Below are positions 1 to 6,425 of a DNA stretch of 6,673 bases, piece by piece. Origin of the DNA: Chlorobiota bacterium (GTDB lineage: Bacteria; Bacteroidota; Ignavibacteria; SZUA-365; JAADGX01); contig JAADGX010000158.1 of NCBI GenBank assembly GCA_013152135.1, positions 851 through 7,523 on the forward strand, written 5' to 3'. Numbering within the stretch: the stretch's first letter is position 1; each line of letters starts with the position of its first letter. The notes below the pieces were generated by a model. That model saw nothing but the letters and a program-made list of their open reading frames with translations, was not told the DNA's origin and did no database searches. The translations under genes and the position numbers were made by a program.

Positions 1-103
1 CGCGCACCGGTCCGCGCGCCGACTCATCTCCAGGAGATTCTCTTCGCGACGCAACCGGCCGGCTTCTCTGGCTACGGCGCCCGAAAAGCAGAACGTGTTG
101 CGA
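1..103 (-). other. Sequence downstream of pyrE; possible start of another minus-strand gene
   Basis: This stretch follows the pyrE stop and runs off the left edge. One minus-strand frame is open throughout and contains a TTG at 57..55 and an ATG at 27..25. The ATG would begin MSRRADRCA, and GGAG abuts it directly, which is too close for a good ribosome binding site. The same frame upstream reads as a charged Arg/Glu-rich segment (for example RLRREENLLE) that could be helical. A plus-strand frame is also open from 1 to a TAA at 130-132, so openness alone is weak evidence in DNA this GC-rich. There is no hairpin followed by a T-run, so I see no factor-independent terminator for pyrE here. No product can be named. 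Confidence 0.2.
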
Positions 104-679
104 TCAGGTTTTCCCCGTGCGTCCGGGTTTAATGAGAGGAATTCCTTGCCTGCACAGCGGGCAGGAGTCCGGTTCGAATGTCTGGACGTCCAGTGTCATG
201 AGCGCGTAAACGGGAAAACCGAATTGCGCCTTGCCGCCGGAGCGGTCAACCAGCAATCCGATACCGACGATGGTTGCGCCCGTGTCCTTCACGACCTCGA
301 TCACTTCCATAAGGCTTCCCCCGGTCGTGACGACGTCTTCGAGAATTAATACGCGGTCGTCCGGCTTGATTTCAAAACCGCGGCGAAGCATCATCTTGCC
401 ATCCACGCGTTCAGTGAAAATTGATTTTGTCCCCAGGTTGCGGGCAGTCTCGAAAGCAAGAATGATCCCGCCGGTCATGGGGCCGATCACGACCGTCGGT
501 TCTTGAGGAGCGAAATGGTCCGCAAACGCCTTGCATAGCCGTGCCGTGATTTCAGGGCGTTCCAGTACGCGGAATTTTTCAATGTAGTGGGGGCTGTGCA
601 AGCCCGAGGTCAGGAGAAAGTGACCTTCCAGGAATGCTCCCGCATCCCGGAATAAATCAAGAACAATGTTTTGTTGCAT
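104..679 (-). CDS. pyrE: Orotate phosphoribosyltransferase (Thermus-family PyrE)
   Basis: This cytoplasmic enzyme transfers the phosphoribosyl group of PRPP to orotate, giving OMP in de novo pyrimidine synthesis. The protein has 191 residues from the chosen start, close to the family norm. The N-terminal hood has the FLEGHFLLTSGLHSPHYIEK region (residues 17-35). A flexible catalytic loop carries K95, R99 and R100 (ERVDGKMMLRRGF). The PRPP-binding motif is LILEDVVTTGGS (111-122) with the E114-D115 pair. The C-terminal tail with C173 and C176 (CPLCRQGIPL) resembles Thermus-type OPRTs rather than the E. coli type. I chose the ATG at 679 because GGAG lies 9 bases upstream and MQQNIVLDLF matches where the family begins. 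The in-frame ATG at 703 adds eight residues and lacks a Shine-Dalgarno motif. It is the last clear gene of the minus-strand run, 98 bases after dnaG. Function is secure; the exact start is less so. Confidence 0.95.
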   Translation of the reverse strand: MQQNIVLDLFRDAGAFLEGHFLLTSGLHSPHYIEKFRVLERPEITARLCKAFADHFAPQEPTVVIGPMTGGIILAFETARNLGTKSIFTERVDGKMMLRRGFEIKPDDRVLILEDVVTTGGSLMEVIEVVKDTGATIVGIGLLVDRSGGKAQFGFPVYALMTLDVQTFEPDSCPLCRQGIPLIKPGRTGKT

Positions 680-688
680 CGATGTTTG

Positions 689-692
689 CTCC
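689..692 (-). promoter_or_regulatory. Ribosome binding site deciding the pyrE start
   Basis: GGAG on the minus strand sits 9 bases before the ATG at 679. It favours that start over the upstream in-frame ATG at 703, whose preceding bases (CTCTTCTG) have no purine-rich core. Confidence 0.5.
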
Positions 693-777
693 AAGTGTTT
701 CATCAGAAGAGGGTTCGGAGTATTTCATAAGCGCCCGGGAGAATCCGGAAGCACGGCGCGTCAACGGGCGGAGGCGT

Positions 778-2721
778 TCAACCGGACGTCGCTTGAATAT
801 CGTCACTCAACTCCGCCGCGTCGTTCCGGATGCTTTCAGGGATACCTTCGGGAGAGATGTTTACCACGTGTGGCAGTTGATCGAGCGTCGTGGCTTTTTG
901 AATCCGTTGTTTCAGCGTTATGAGTTCCTGGAACAGGCGCAATGTTTTGTGGAAGTCTTCCGACTCGCCGCTGATTTCGCGTTGCTTCGCCTGGAGGCGC
1001 CGAAGCCTCCGGTCGATCGAATCCGTCAGAATGGTCTTAAGGGATTCGAACGCGGCCCGCTCCGCGTCGTCGACGTTTACGTAGCGGAAGTCGTTCCAGC
1101 GTTCGCTGGACGCATGCCGGGGCATCAACAATTCCGTCAGAAGCGCCTGGGCGTCGGTATCCGGAACCATCGACATCAATGCCTCGACATCGACGGCACC
1201 CGTCATTTCTTCCTGCTCGATCAAGTGCCTGAGGATTTTCCGGCACAGGGGATGCTGAAGATCGTCGATACGAACGTGGCGCAGGATGACGGAGGCAACG
1301 TCCGTTTTTACGGACAGAACGTCCTGGAGGAACGTTTTTTCACGGGCGGGAAGATCGGCCAGGAGGCTCTCCAGGGATTGCTCGGCACCGGGGTCGCTTC
1401 CACGCGCAACCGGCGCCGGAGTACGACGAGAGGTCTTTTTTGAAAGCCGGGCGTTGAGAGCGTCCCACAAACGGGACTCGTAGATGGAGAATTTCTCAGC
1501 AAGTGATTTGATGTAAAAGTCCCGGCGTATGGGATCCGGGATGCGCGCGATGAGCTCGATGGTGTGGTGCACGGCTTTTGCTTTTCCGTCGGGCGTCTCC
1601 AGCATTCCTTCCCGCTGGTACTTGCCTGCGACAAAGTCCACGAAATGGACGCTTTGTCGAAGCAATCGGAGCATTTCATCCGCGCCGAGCTTTTGCACCA
1701 CGCTGTCGGGGTCTTCACCCTGCGGAAGTGCTACGATGGCGACTTCGTACCCGGCTTCCATGATCAGTTCGATTCCCCGAAGCATGGCGCTGGCGCCCGC
1801 AGAGTCCGCGTCGAAGACAAACAGGAACTGGCTGGTATAACGGCCCAGGAGTTTGACCTGGGCGGTCGTCAGTGCCGTGCCGCTGGCAGCCACCACGTTG
1901 CGGATACCTGCCTGGTGGAGCGAAAGGACGTCGGCGTAGCCTTCCACCAGGACAACCTGGTTCTCTTTCCGGATGGCGTCTTTCGCCTGGTAGAGACCGT
2001 ACACGACGTTGCTCTTGGAATAGATGCCGGTGTCGCGCGTGTTGATGTACTTCCGCTCCTTGTCGTCACCGAGGACACGTCCGCCAAAGCCCACCGGTCT
2101 TCCCGACGGGGAAAAAATCGGGAACAACAGCCGGTTGCGGAAATAGTCGTACTTGTGCCCGTCGTCTTTTTCCGTCAGGAGACCGGCCGCAACGAAGGGC
2201 GATTCGTCGAGCCCGTTTTTTCGAACACCGGTAAGCAAGGCGTCCCAGGCATCCGGCGCGACGCCGATCTGGAACCGTTCGGTGGTTTCATCATTCCACC
2301 CGCGGCGGCGAAGGTATTTTCTGGCGGATGCGCCTTTCTCCCCGGCGAGGACTTGCCGGTAGAACCGCACGGCAAAAGTCATGGCGGCGTATAACGCGTC
2401 TTTCGCCTGCTCCTGCTCGGGCGAGCGGGGATGATCCTCCCACCGGATGCCGTATCGCTCCGCAAGCGTGCGGACGGCTTCCTTGTAGGAGATCTTTTCC
2501 ATCTCCATCAGGAACGTGAAGACGTTGCCGCCCTTGCCGCATCCGAAACATTTGAATATCCGTCGCTCCGGACTGACGTTGAAGGAGGGCGTTTTCTCAT
2601 TGTGAAACGGACAGAGGGCGATGTAATTCTTGCCACGCTTCTGCAATCGAAGGTAATCGCCGATCACATCGACGATGTCGGCGGCGTTGCGAACTTCTTC
2701 AACCCTGTCCGAAAAGTTCAT
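778..2721 (-). CDS. dnaG: DNA primase DnaG
   Basis: DnaG makes the short RNA primers for leading- and lagging-strand synthesis and works with the DnaB helicase at the fork. All expected parts are present. The N-terminal zinc-binding domain has C37-P-F-H40 and C58-x-x-C61. The core RNA-polymerase region includes KYINT (224-228) and KSNVVYG (236-242). The TOPRIM domain has the catalytic glutamate E260 (VEGYAD), D304 and D306 (FDADSAG) and the further acidic pair D337 and D339 (GEDPD). A conserved segment near 376-410 (TPDGKAKAV, IPDPIRRDFYIK) ends the core. A Ser/Thr/Pro-rich linker (about 427-448) leads to a helical, charged C-terminal region of about 200 residues, the expected helicase-interaction part. 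At 647 residues it is somewhat longer than E. coli DnaG (581), mostly beyond the core. The ATG overlaps the stop of the preceding secreted-protein gene (ATGA) and has no close Shine-Dalgarno motif, so translational coupling is likely. No sign of damage or frameshift. Confidence 0.97.
   Translation of the reverse strand: MNFSDRVEEVRNAADIVDVIGDYLRLQKRGKNYIALCPFHNEKTPSFNVSPERRIFKCFGCGKGGNVFTFLMEMEKISYKEAVRTLAERYGIRWEDHPRSPEQEQAKDALYAAMTFAVRFYRQVLAGEKGASARKYLRRRGWNDETTERFQIGVAPDAWDALLTGVRKNGLDESPFVAAGLLTEKDDGHKYDYFRNRLLFPIFSPSGRPVGFGGRVLGDDKERKYINTRDTGIYSKSNVVYGLYQAKDAIRKENQVVLVEGYADVLSLHQAGIRNVVAASGTALTTAQVKLLGRYTSQFLFVFDADSAGASAMLRGIELIMEAGYEVAIVALPQGEDPDSVVQKLGADEMLRLLRQSVHFVDFVAGKYQREGMLETPDGKAKAVHHTIELIARIPDPIRRDFYIKSLAEKFSIYESRLWDALNARLSKKTSRRTPAPVARGSDPGAEQSLESLLADLPAREKTFLQDVLSVKTDVASVILRHVRIDDLQHPLCRKILRHLIEQEEMTGAVDVEALMSMVPDTDAQALLTELLMPRHASSERWNDFRYVNVDDAERAAFESLKTILTDSIDRRLRRLQAKQREISGESEDFHKTLRLFQELITLKQRIQKATTLDQLPHVVNISPEGIPESIRNDAAELSDDIQATSG
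2718..2721 (-). promoter_or_regulatory. ATGA stop/start overlap coupling the T9SS gene to dnaG
   Basis: On the minus strand the bases ATGA contain both the dnaG ATG (2721..2719) and the TGA (2720..2718) of the secreted-protein gene. The bases just upstream of the dnaG start show no close Shine-Dalgarno core (the nearest AGGA is about 15 bases away). This favours terminating ribosomes re-initiating on dnaG. The overlap is seen directly; the coupling is inferred. Confidence 0.6.
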
Positions 2722-3716
2722 CGCGTCACGACGAGTTTCCTGGTGAGTGATTTTTCCGGCGTGGACAAGACGACCATGTATTGCCCCGGGGCAAGATCGG
2801 TAGTGTTCACCGTCACCACGTGTTGACCCTGTTCCATCGCGCCCTCGCGGAGCGTCGCTACTTTACGCCCCAACATGTCATAGAGCGTCAGGCGAACCCG
2901 CGTATCGTTCGTAAGCGAATAGACGATGCTCACCCCCGGGCCGGAAACAGAACGTGATCTATCGACGGGGTTGGGGAAGAGCGGGGAGAGAGCGATCGAG
3001 CGAGGTTGCGCCTGATCCTCGACGCTGACAAGAATTGTGTCCTGCAAGTCGGGTGCATACTCGACGATTGCGCGGATATACAGGCTCACGTACAATTTTT
3101 CGGTGGCAAGGGTATTCTTCGTCCCGGCCAGATCGAGCGTGATCTGGTAGCGGCGGTAGCGGTTGAATTCAGCCACGTTCGGTTTGATCGCCAGGTGGAA
3201 GCCGCGCCAGACGCCCTCGTTGATGATCATGCGTTGTCGGGACCGCATCTTCACCCCGATCAGGAAATCCCTTTTTGGAGCAATCGGAATGGGCGGGTTC
3301 AACGTTTTGGTCAGTACACCCCGCTTTGCCTGGGTGAGGGGATCGCCGGAATTCATATTCGGTGCCGGAAATCCCTGATCGCCCAGGATTGCCCGGTAGG
3401 TTTTCACCACGTTTTTGAACCATGGCTTGGTGTTTTCATCAGCATCATAGACGAGGATTTCCAGCGTGTCCGGTCCGCTCAACGGCTGGAACTTGACCTG
3501 GCCGAATCCAACCTGGACAGCCTTGATCCAGCATTTCTCCGCGGGAGAAAACCTCGCGTTGTACACGGCGTCGGATTCACCGGGGAAGTTCGTAATGACC
3601 GCCAGGGTCATGCCATCGTACACGTTCTGCATCTCATCGTACGCCAACGTATCCACCACCTGGGCCTGCGCGGTCATGGCAAAACTCAATAGTAAAAGCA
3701 CGATAATATCTCGCAT
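2718..3716 (-). CDS. Secreted protein with T9SS type A C-terminal sorting domain; N-terminal part unassigned
   Basis: The predicted precursor has 332 residues. It starts with a short Sec-type signal peptide (MRDIIVLLLLSFAMTAQA) with likely cleavage after A18 (AQA before Q19) and no lipobox cysteine. Residues about 20-235 are not a family I recognise. They look beta-rich, with alternating hydrophobic strands (LEILVYDAD at 85-93, FLIGVKM at 151-157, LYVSLYIRAIVEY at 208-220). Residues about 243-332 form a T9SS type A sorting domain: LFPNPV at 246-251, LTLYDMLGRKVATL at 276-289, then GQHVVTVNTTDLAPGQY and a closing RKLVV. In known T9SS species this domain sends proteins through the outer membrane and is normally removed or exchanged for a surface anchor. 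The ATG at 3716 is preferred over a GTG at 3752 because a GGAG lies 7 bases upstream and the signal peptide then begins at residue 1. The stop overlaps the dnaG start. The role is unknown; a surface or extracellular binding protein is a guess. Confidence 0.85.
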   Translation of the reverse strand: MRDIIVLLLLSFAMTAQAQVVDTLAYDEMQNVYDGMTLAVITNFPGESDAVYNARFSPAEKCWIKAVQVGFGQVKFQPLSGPDTLEILVYDADENTKPWFKNVVKTYRAILGDQGFPAPNMNSGDPLTQAKRGVLTKTLNPPIPIAPKRDFLIGVKMRSRQRMIINEGVWRGFHLAIKPNVAEFNRYRRYQITLDLAGTKNTLATEKLYVSLYIRAIVEYAPDLQDTILVSVEDQAQPRSIALSPLFPNPVDRSRSVSGPGVSIVYSLTNDTRVRLTLYDMLGRKVATLREGAMEQGQHVVTVNTTDLAPGQYMVVLSTPEKSLTRKLVVTR

Positions 3717-3723
3717 GGTAAAT

Positions 3724-3727
3724 CTCC
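3724..3727 (-). promoter_or_regulatory. Ribosome binding site deciding the T9SS-gene start
   Basis: GGAG on the minus strand is followed by 7 bases (ATTTACC) and the ATG at 3716. It is the best-placed Shine-Dalgarno motif in the window and supports the shorter protein, which then opens with a canonical signal peptide. Confidence 0.6.
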
Positions 3728-3741
3728 GGTTTATGACATTC

Positions 3742-3768
3742 GTAATGTACACAATAGAATAATTCCAA
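3742..3768 (-). promoter_or_regulatory. Candidate promoter upstream of the T9SS gene and dnaG
   Basis: The pyrG-T9SS gap contains an AT-rich island: bases 3730-3764 hold only 8 G or C in 35, unlike the GC-richer flanks. Within it, on the minus strand, TTG (3768..3766) is followed after 16 bases by TACATTAC (3749..3742). The latter matches 6 of 8 positions of the Bacteroidota -7 consensus TAnnTTTG, and the TTG resembles the -33 element. The spacing is somewhat short, so this is tentative. If real, it would give a leader of roughly 20 bases and allow the T9SS gene, dnaG and perhaps pyrE to be transcribed separately from pyrG. Confidence 0.25.
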
Positions 3769-3788
3769 CCCGATCCGCGGACGTCAAA

Positions 3789-5429
3789 TCATGAAGGGGC
3801 GGAAAGGTTGTTATGCTTCAGTTTGTAATCGAGAGCGGCGGCAACGAATTTCGTGAACAGCGGGTGTCCCTTTATGGCGCGTGATTTCAGCTCGGGGTGA
3901 AACTGCACACCGACGAACCAGGGGTGATCGGGCAGCTCGATGATTTCGACCAGTTGACTGTCGGGCGACACGCCGCTGAAAATCATTCCCGCGTTTTCCA
4001 GGCGCTCGGTGAACTTGTTATTCACTTCATACCGATGGCGGTGCCGTTCGGAAATTTCTTTCCGGCCGTAGGCTTCATACGCCTTGGTATTTTTTCTCAG
4101 GACGCAGGGGTAGGCTCCGAGCCGCATGGTGCCTCCCTTGGTCTGAATGGATTTCTGTTCAAGCATGAGATCGATGACGTTCTCTTCCGTTTCCGCGAAC
4201 TCCGAGCTGTTGGCCTCTTTCAAACCGCATACGTTTCGGGCGAATTCGATAACGGCGCATTGCAAGCCCAGGCAAATGCCGAAAAAGGGTATCCCGTGCT
4301 CCCGGACGTATTGGATGGCGGCGATTTTTCCCTCGACGCCCCGTTCCCCGAACCCCGGGGCAACCAGCAAGCCGTCGAGATCCCCGAGGAACTTGCGCGC
4401 TCCCTGTTTCTCGATGGCTTCCGAGTGCACCCAGACGATGTTCACGCGCGTGTTGTTGAGTGCGCCCGCGTGCACGAACGCTTCGATAATGCTCTTGTAG
4501 GCATCGTGGTGTTCCGCGTATTTCCCGCACAGCCCGATAGTCACCTCATGCTTTGGCTCTTTTACACGCTTTAGAAACTTCAGCCAGGATTCCAGTTTCG
4601 GCGATTGCGTGCGCATGTGAAGGAGGCGGATAACTTTCTCGTCCAGTTTTTCCTGGGAAAAGACGACGGGCACCTCGTAGATCGACTCCACGTCGAGCGC
4701 CTCGATAACCATCTCCGACTTGAGGTTGCAGAAGAGGGCGATCTTGTTCCGGACCTGTTCGTCAAGGTGCCGGTCGGTGCGGCACAACAGCATGTCGGGC
4801 TGAATTCCCAGCTCGAGCAACATCTTGACTGAATGCTGGGTCGGTTTGGTTTTAAGCTCGCTGGCGGAATTGATGTACGGCACGAGGGTGAGGTGGATGT
4901 TGATCACATTGCGCTTTCCCCGGGATTGCATCAACTGGCGCATTGCTTCCAGGAAGGGCAGGCTTTCGATGTCGCCAACCGTTCCTCCGATTTCCGTTAT
5001 CACGACGTCGTATTCGCCGGTGTTGGCGAGCTGAATGAACCGTCGCTTTATTTCATCCGTGATGTGAGGAATCACCTGAACGGTGGCGCCCAGATAATCG
5101 CCACGTCGCTCCTTGGAAATGACGCGCTCGTACACCTGGCCGGTCGTCGTGTTGTTCAAACGGCCCATGTTTTTATCGAGGAATCGTTCGTAGTGTCCCA
5201 GGTCGAGGTCCGTTTCCGCTCCGTCGTCGGTAACGTACACTTCGCCATGCTGGTAGGGGCTCATCGTGCCGGGATCGACGTTGATGTACGGATCGAATTT
5301 CTGGATCGTCACCCGCAGTCCCCGCGATTGCAACAAAAGGCCGAGTGAAGCCGAAGCGATTCCCTTTCCCAGGGAGGAAACCACGCCGCCGGTGATGAAA
5401 ATAAACTTGGGTGTTCTTGTCTTGGGCAT
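3789..5429 (-). CDS. pyrG: CTP synthase (glutamine-hydrolysing)
   Basis: PyrG aminates UTP to CTP using ATP and glutamine, the last step of pyrimidine nucleotide synthesis. At 546 residues it is almost exactly the usual length (E. coli 545). The N-terminal synthetase (amidoligase) domain shows the P-loop-like GGVVSSLGKG (14-23), KFDPYINVDPGTMSPYQHGE (44-63), the acidic ETDLDLGHYERF region (72-83) and E146 in EIGGTVGDIES (146-155). After a linker near residue 290, the class I glutamine amidotransferase domain has the GFGERGVEGK loop (359-368), the nucleophile C386 in GICLGLQ and the catalytic pair H511 and E513 in QFHPE. All catalytic residues are intact. The ATG at 5429 (MPKTRTPKFIFITGG) fits the family start, but no Shine-Dalgarno motif precedes it, only AAGACA, as is common in Bacteroidota. 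It lies 57 bases after cdsA, which consumes its product CTP. No sign of transfer or damage. Confidence 0.98.
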   Translation of the reverse strand: MPKTRTPKFIFITGGVVSSLGKGIASASLGLLLQSRGLRVTIQKFDPYINVDPGTMSPYQHGEVYVTDDGAETDLDLGHYERFLDKNMGRLNNTTTGQVYERVISKERRGDYLGATVQVIPHITDEIKRRFIQLANTGEYDVVITEIGGTVGDIESLPFLEAMRQLMQSRGKRNVINIHLTLVPYINSASELKTKPTQHSVKMLLELGIQPDMLLCRTDRHLDEQVRNKIALFCNLKSEMVIEALDVESIYEVPVVFSQEKLDEKVIRLLHMRTQSPKLESWLKFLKRVKEPKHEVTIGLCGKYAEHHDAYKSIIEAFVHAGALNNTRVNIVWVHSEAIEKQGARKFLGDLDGLLVAPGFGERGVEGKIAAIQYVREHGIPFFGICLGLQCAVIEFARNVCGLKEANSSEFAETEENVIDLMLEQKSIQTKGGTMRLGAYPCVLRKNTKAYEAYGRKEISERHRHRYEVNNKFTERLENAGMIFSGVSPDSQLVEIIELPDHPWFVGVQFHPELKSRAIKGHPLFTKFVAAALDYKLKHNNLSAPS

Positions 5430-5486
5430 TGTCTTAACAGACTATTGACGTGATGGAAAACGAACCATGTGGGTCGCGCGAGTGGA

Positions 5487-6425
5487 TCATCTGGCGAAAA
5501 CCACGTAATCAAGGTAAAGATACACAACCGGTGAAATAAACAGCAGGCTGTCGAATCGATCGAGGATTCCCCCGTGACCCGGTATGAGGCTGGATGAATC
5601 CTTTATATCCGCGTCGCGCTTGAACTTCGATTCGACGAGATCCCCGATCTGTCCCACGGTTCCGATGACCAAACCGATCACCCCGGCGTGAACGACGTCC
5701 AGGTAATCGAGCGCAGCGTATTTGAACAGGATCATGGCCGCCACCGCCGAAGCAAATCCCCATACCGCCCCCGCCCAGGTTTTCTTCGGACTGACGGAAG
5801 GGTAGAGTTTCCGTTTGCCCATGGCTTTTCCACCAAAAAAAGCGGCGGTATCACAAATCCAGATCGTCGCGAGGACGGCGGAAAGCGTGTATCCTCCCCA
5901 AAGCCATAATCTGGACATCTGCTCCGGATTCAGATCCATGGTTGAAAAATGCTGTCCAACCGGGAAATCCGGTACGGCGTACAATTCGCGAATGCCGACA
6001 CACGTGCCCAGGAACAGGCCGATGTACCACAGGCCGGTCATGGTGGCGCCCGTGTTAGCCAGAATCGAGCCTCCTTTGCGAAAAAGTTCGCCGCTGAAAA
6101 TCGCGACCATGAACACAATACTGAGCACTGTGAAAAGTTGGAACTGGGAAGGGAGGGGGATGCCCGCTTTTCCGATAACCGGTAGTAGGTCCTGGTACAA
6201 CCGGGGAAAAATGAAAACAGTGATAAACAGCACGATACCAGGGTAGAGAATCCACGCTTGCGGATACGCGCCTTTCCGGCGAGCAAGCGCGATGAACTCA
6301 TGACTTCCGATAAGACCCAACACGAGAACCAACGCGTACCAGTAATACCCGCCAAGCACGGCAAGGATCAAGATGCCGGGAATGGCGATGAACGCGACGA
6401 GAACCCTGGTTGTCGTGTTGCTCAC
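5487..6425 (-). CDS. cdsA: Phosphatidate cytidylyltransferase (CDP-diacylglycerol synthase)
   Basis: CdsA is an integral inner-membrane enzyme that joins phosphatidic acid and CTP into CDP-diacylglycerol, the precursor of the phospholipids. The 312-residue protein is mostly hydrophobic with about eight to nine membrane segments, roughly at 9-27, 29-45, 57-77, 97-110, 126-145, 173-195, 217-237, 244-264 and 294-310. The C-terminal CDP-diglyceride synthase signature is complete at 266-292: SKFKR, then KD, then PGHGGILDRFD. D192 in CDTAAFFGGK and SPKKTW at 212-217 are further family motifs; the residue after W is Ala where Glu or Gln is more usual. The start is a GTG at 6425 that overlaps the stop of the preceding gene (GTGA), suggesting translational coupling. 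A loop of about 27 residues (146-172) between two membrane segments is rather long. pyrG, which supplies its CTP substrate, follows 57 bases downstream. Confidence 0.95.
   Translation of the reverse strand: MSNTTTRVLVAFIAIPGILILAVLGGYYWYALVLVLGLIGSHEFIALARRKGAYPQAWILYPGIVLFITVFIFPRLYQDLLPVIGKAGIPLPSQFQLFTVLSIVFMVAIFSGELFRKGGSILANTGATMTGLWYIGLFLGTCVGIRELYAVPDFPVGQHFSTMDLNPEQMSRLWLWGGYTLSAVLATIWICDTAAFFGGKAMGKRKLYPSVSPKKTWAGAVWGFASAVAAMILFKYAALDYLDVVHAGVIGLVIGTVGQIGDLVESKFKRDADIKDSSSLIPGHGGILDRFDSLLFISPVVYLYLDYVVFAR
6422..6425 (-). promoter_or_regulatory. GTGA stop/start overlap coupling the DUF2007 gene to cdsA
   Basis: The cdsA GTG (6425..6423) and the TGA of the upstream gene (6424..6422) share bases. 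AGGA directly abuts the GTG, too close to be an ordinary ribosome binding site, so re-initiation by ribosomes finishing the upstream gene is the likelier route. The overlap is seen; the mechanism is inferred. Confidence 0.55.

Noticed and set aside
213..218. Possible zinc-finger-like or fused domain suggested by short Cys pairs in shadow frames near pyrE
   Set aside because: It appears only in non-coding frames; the only cysteine pair in a real gene here is the PyrE C-terminal CPLC.
759..764. TTGACG on the minus strand in the pyrE leader as a -35 box
   Set aside because: The sequence 17 bases downstream is CTCCCG, nothing like a -10 element, and the lineage is expected to use different promoter elements.
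634..1443. Long plus-strand open frame (269 codons) opposite dnaG, and similar ones at 1564-2394, 3006-3692 and 3897-4574
   Set aside because: These are mirror frames of GC-rich coding genes. Their translations show no recognisable motif, while the opposite strand encodes complete DnaG, T9SS-domain and PyrG proteins.
3717..3752. GTG at 3752 as an upstream start of the T9SS gene
   Set aside because: It would put 12 extra residues before a canonical signal peptide and it overlaps the promoter candidate. The ATG at 3716 has a well-spaced GGAG.
3775..3786. CCGCGG and GACGTC palindromes after pyrG as a terminator
   Set aside because: They are two short self-complementary hexamers with no stable stem-loop and no following T-run on the minus strand.
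5445..5450. TTGACG on the plus strand between pyrG and cdsA as a -35 box
   Set aside because: It points away from all genes in the window and has no partner element; a chance match.
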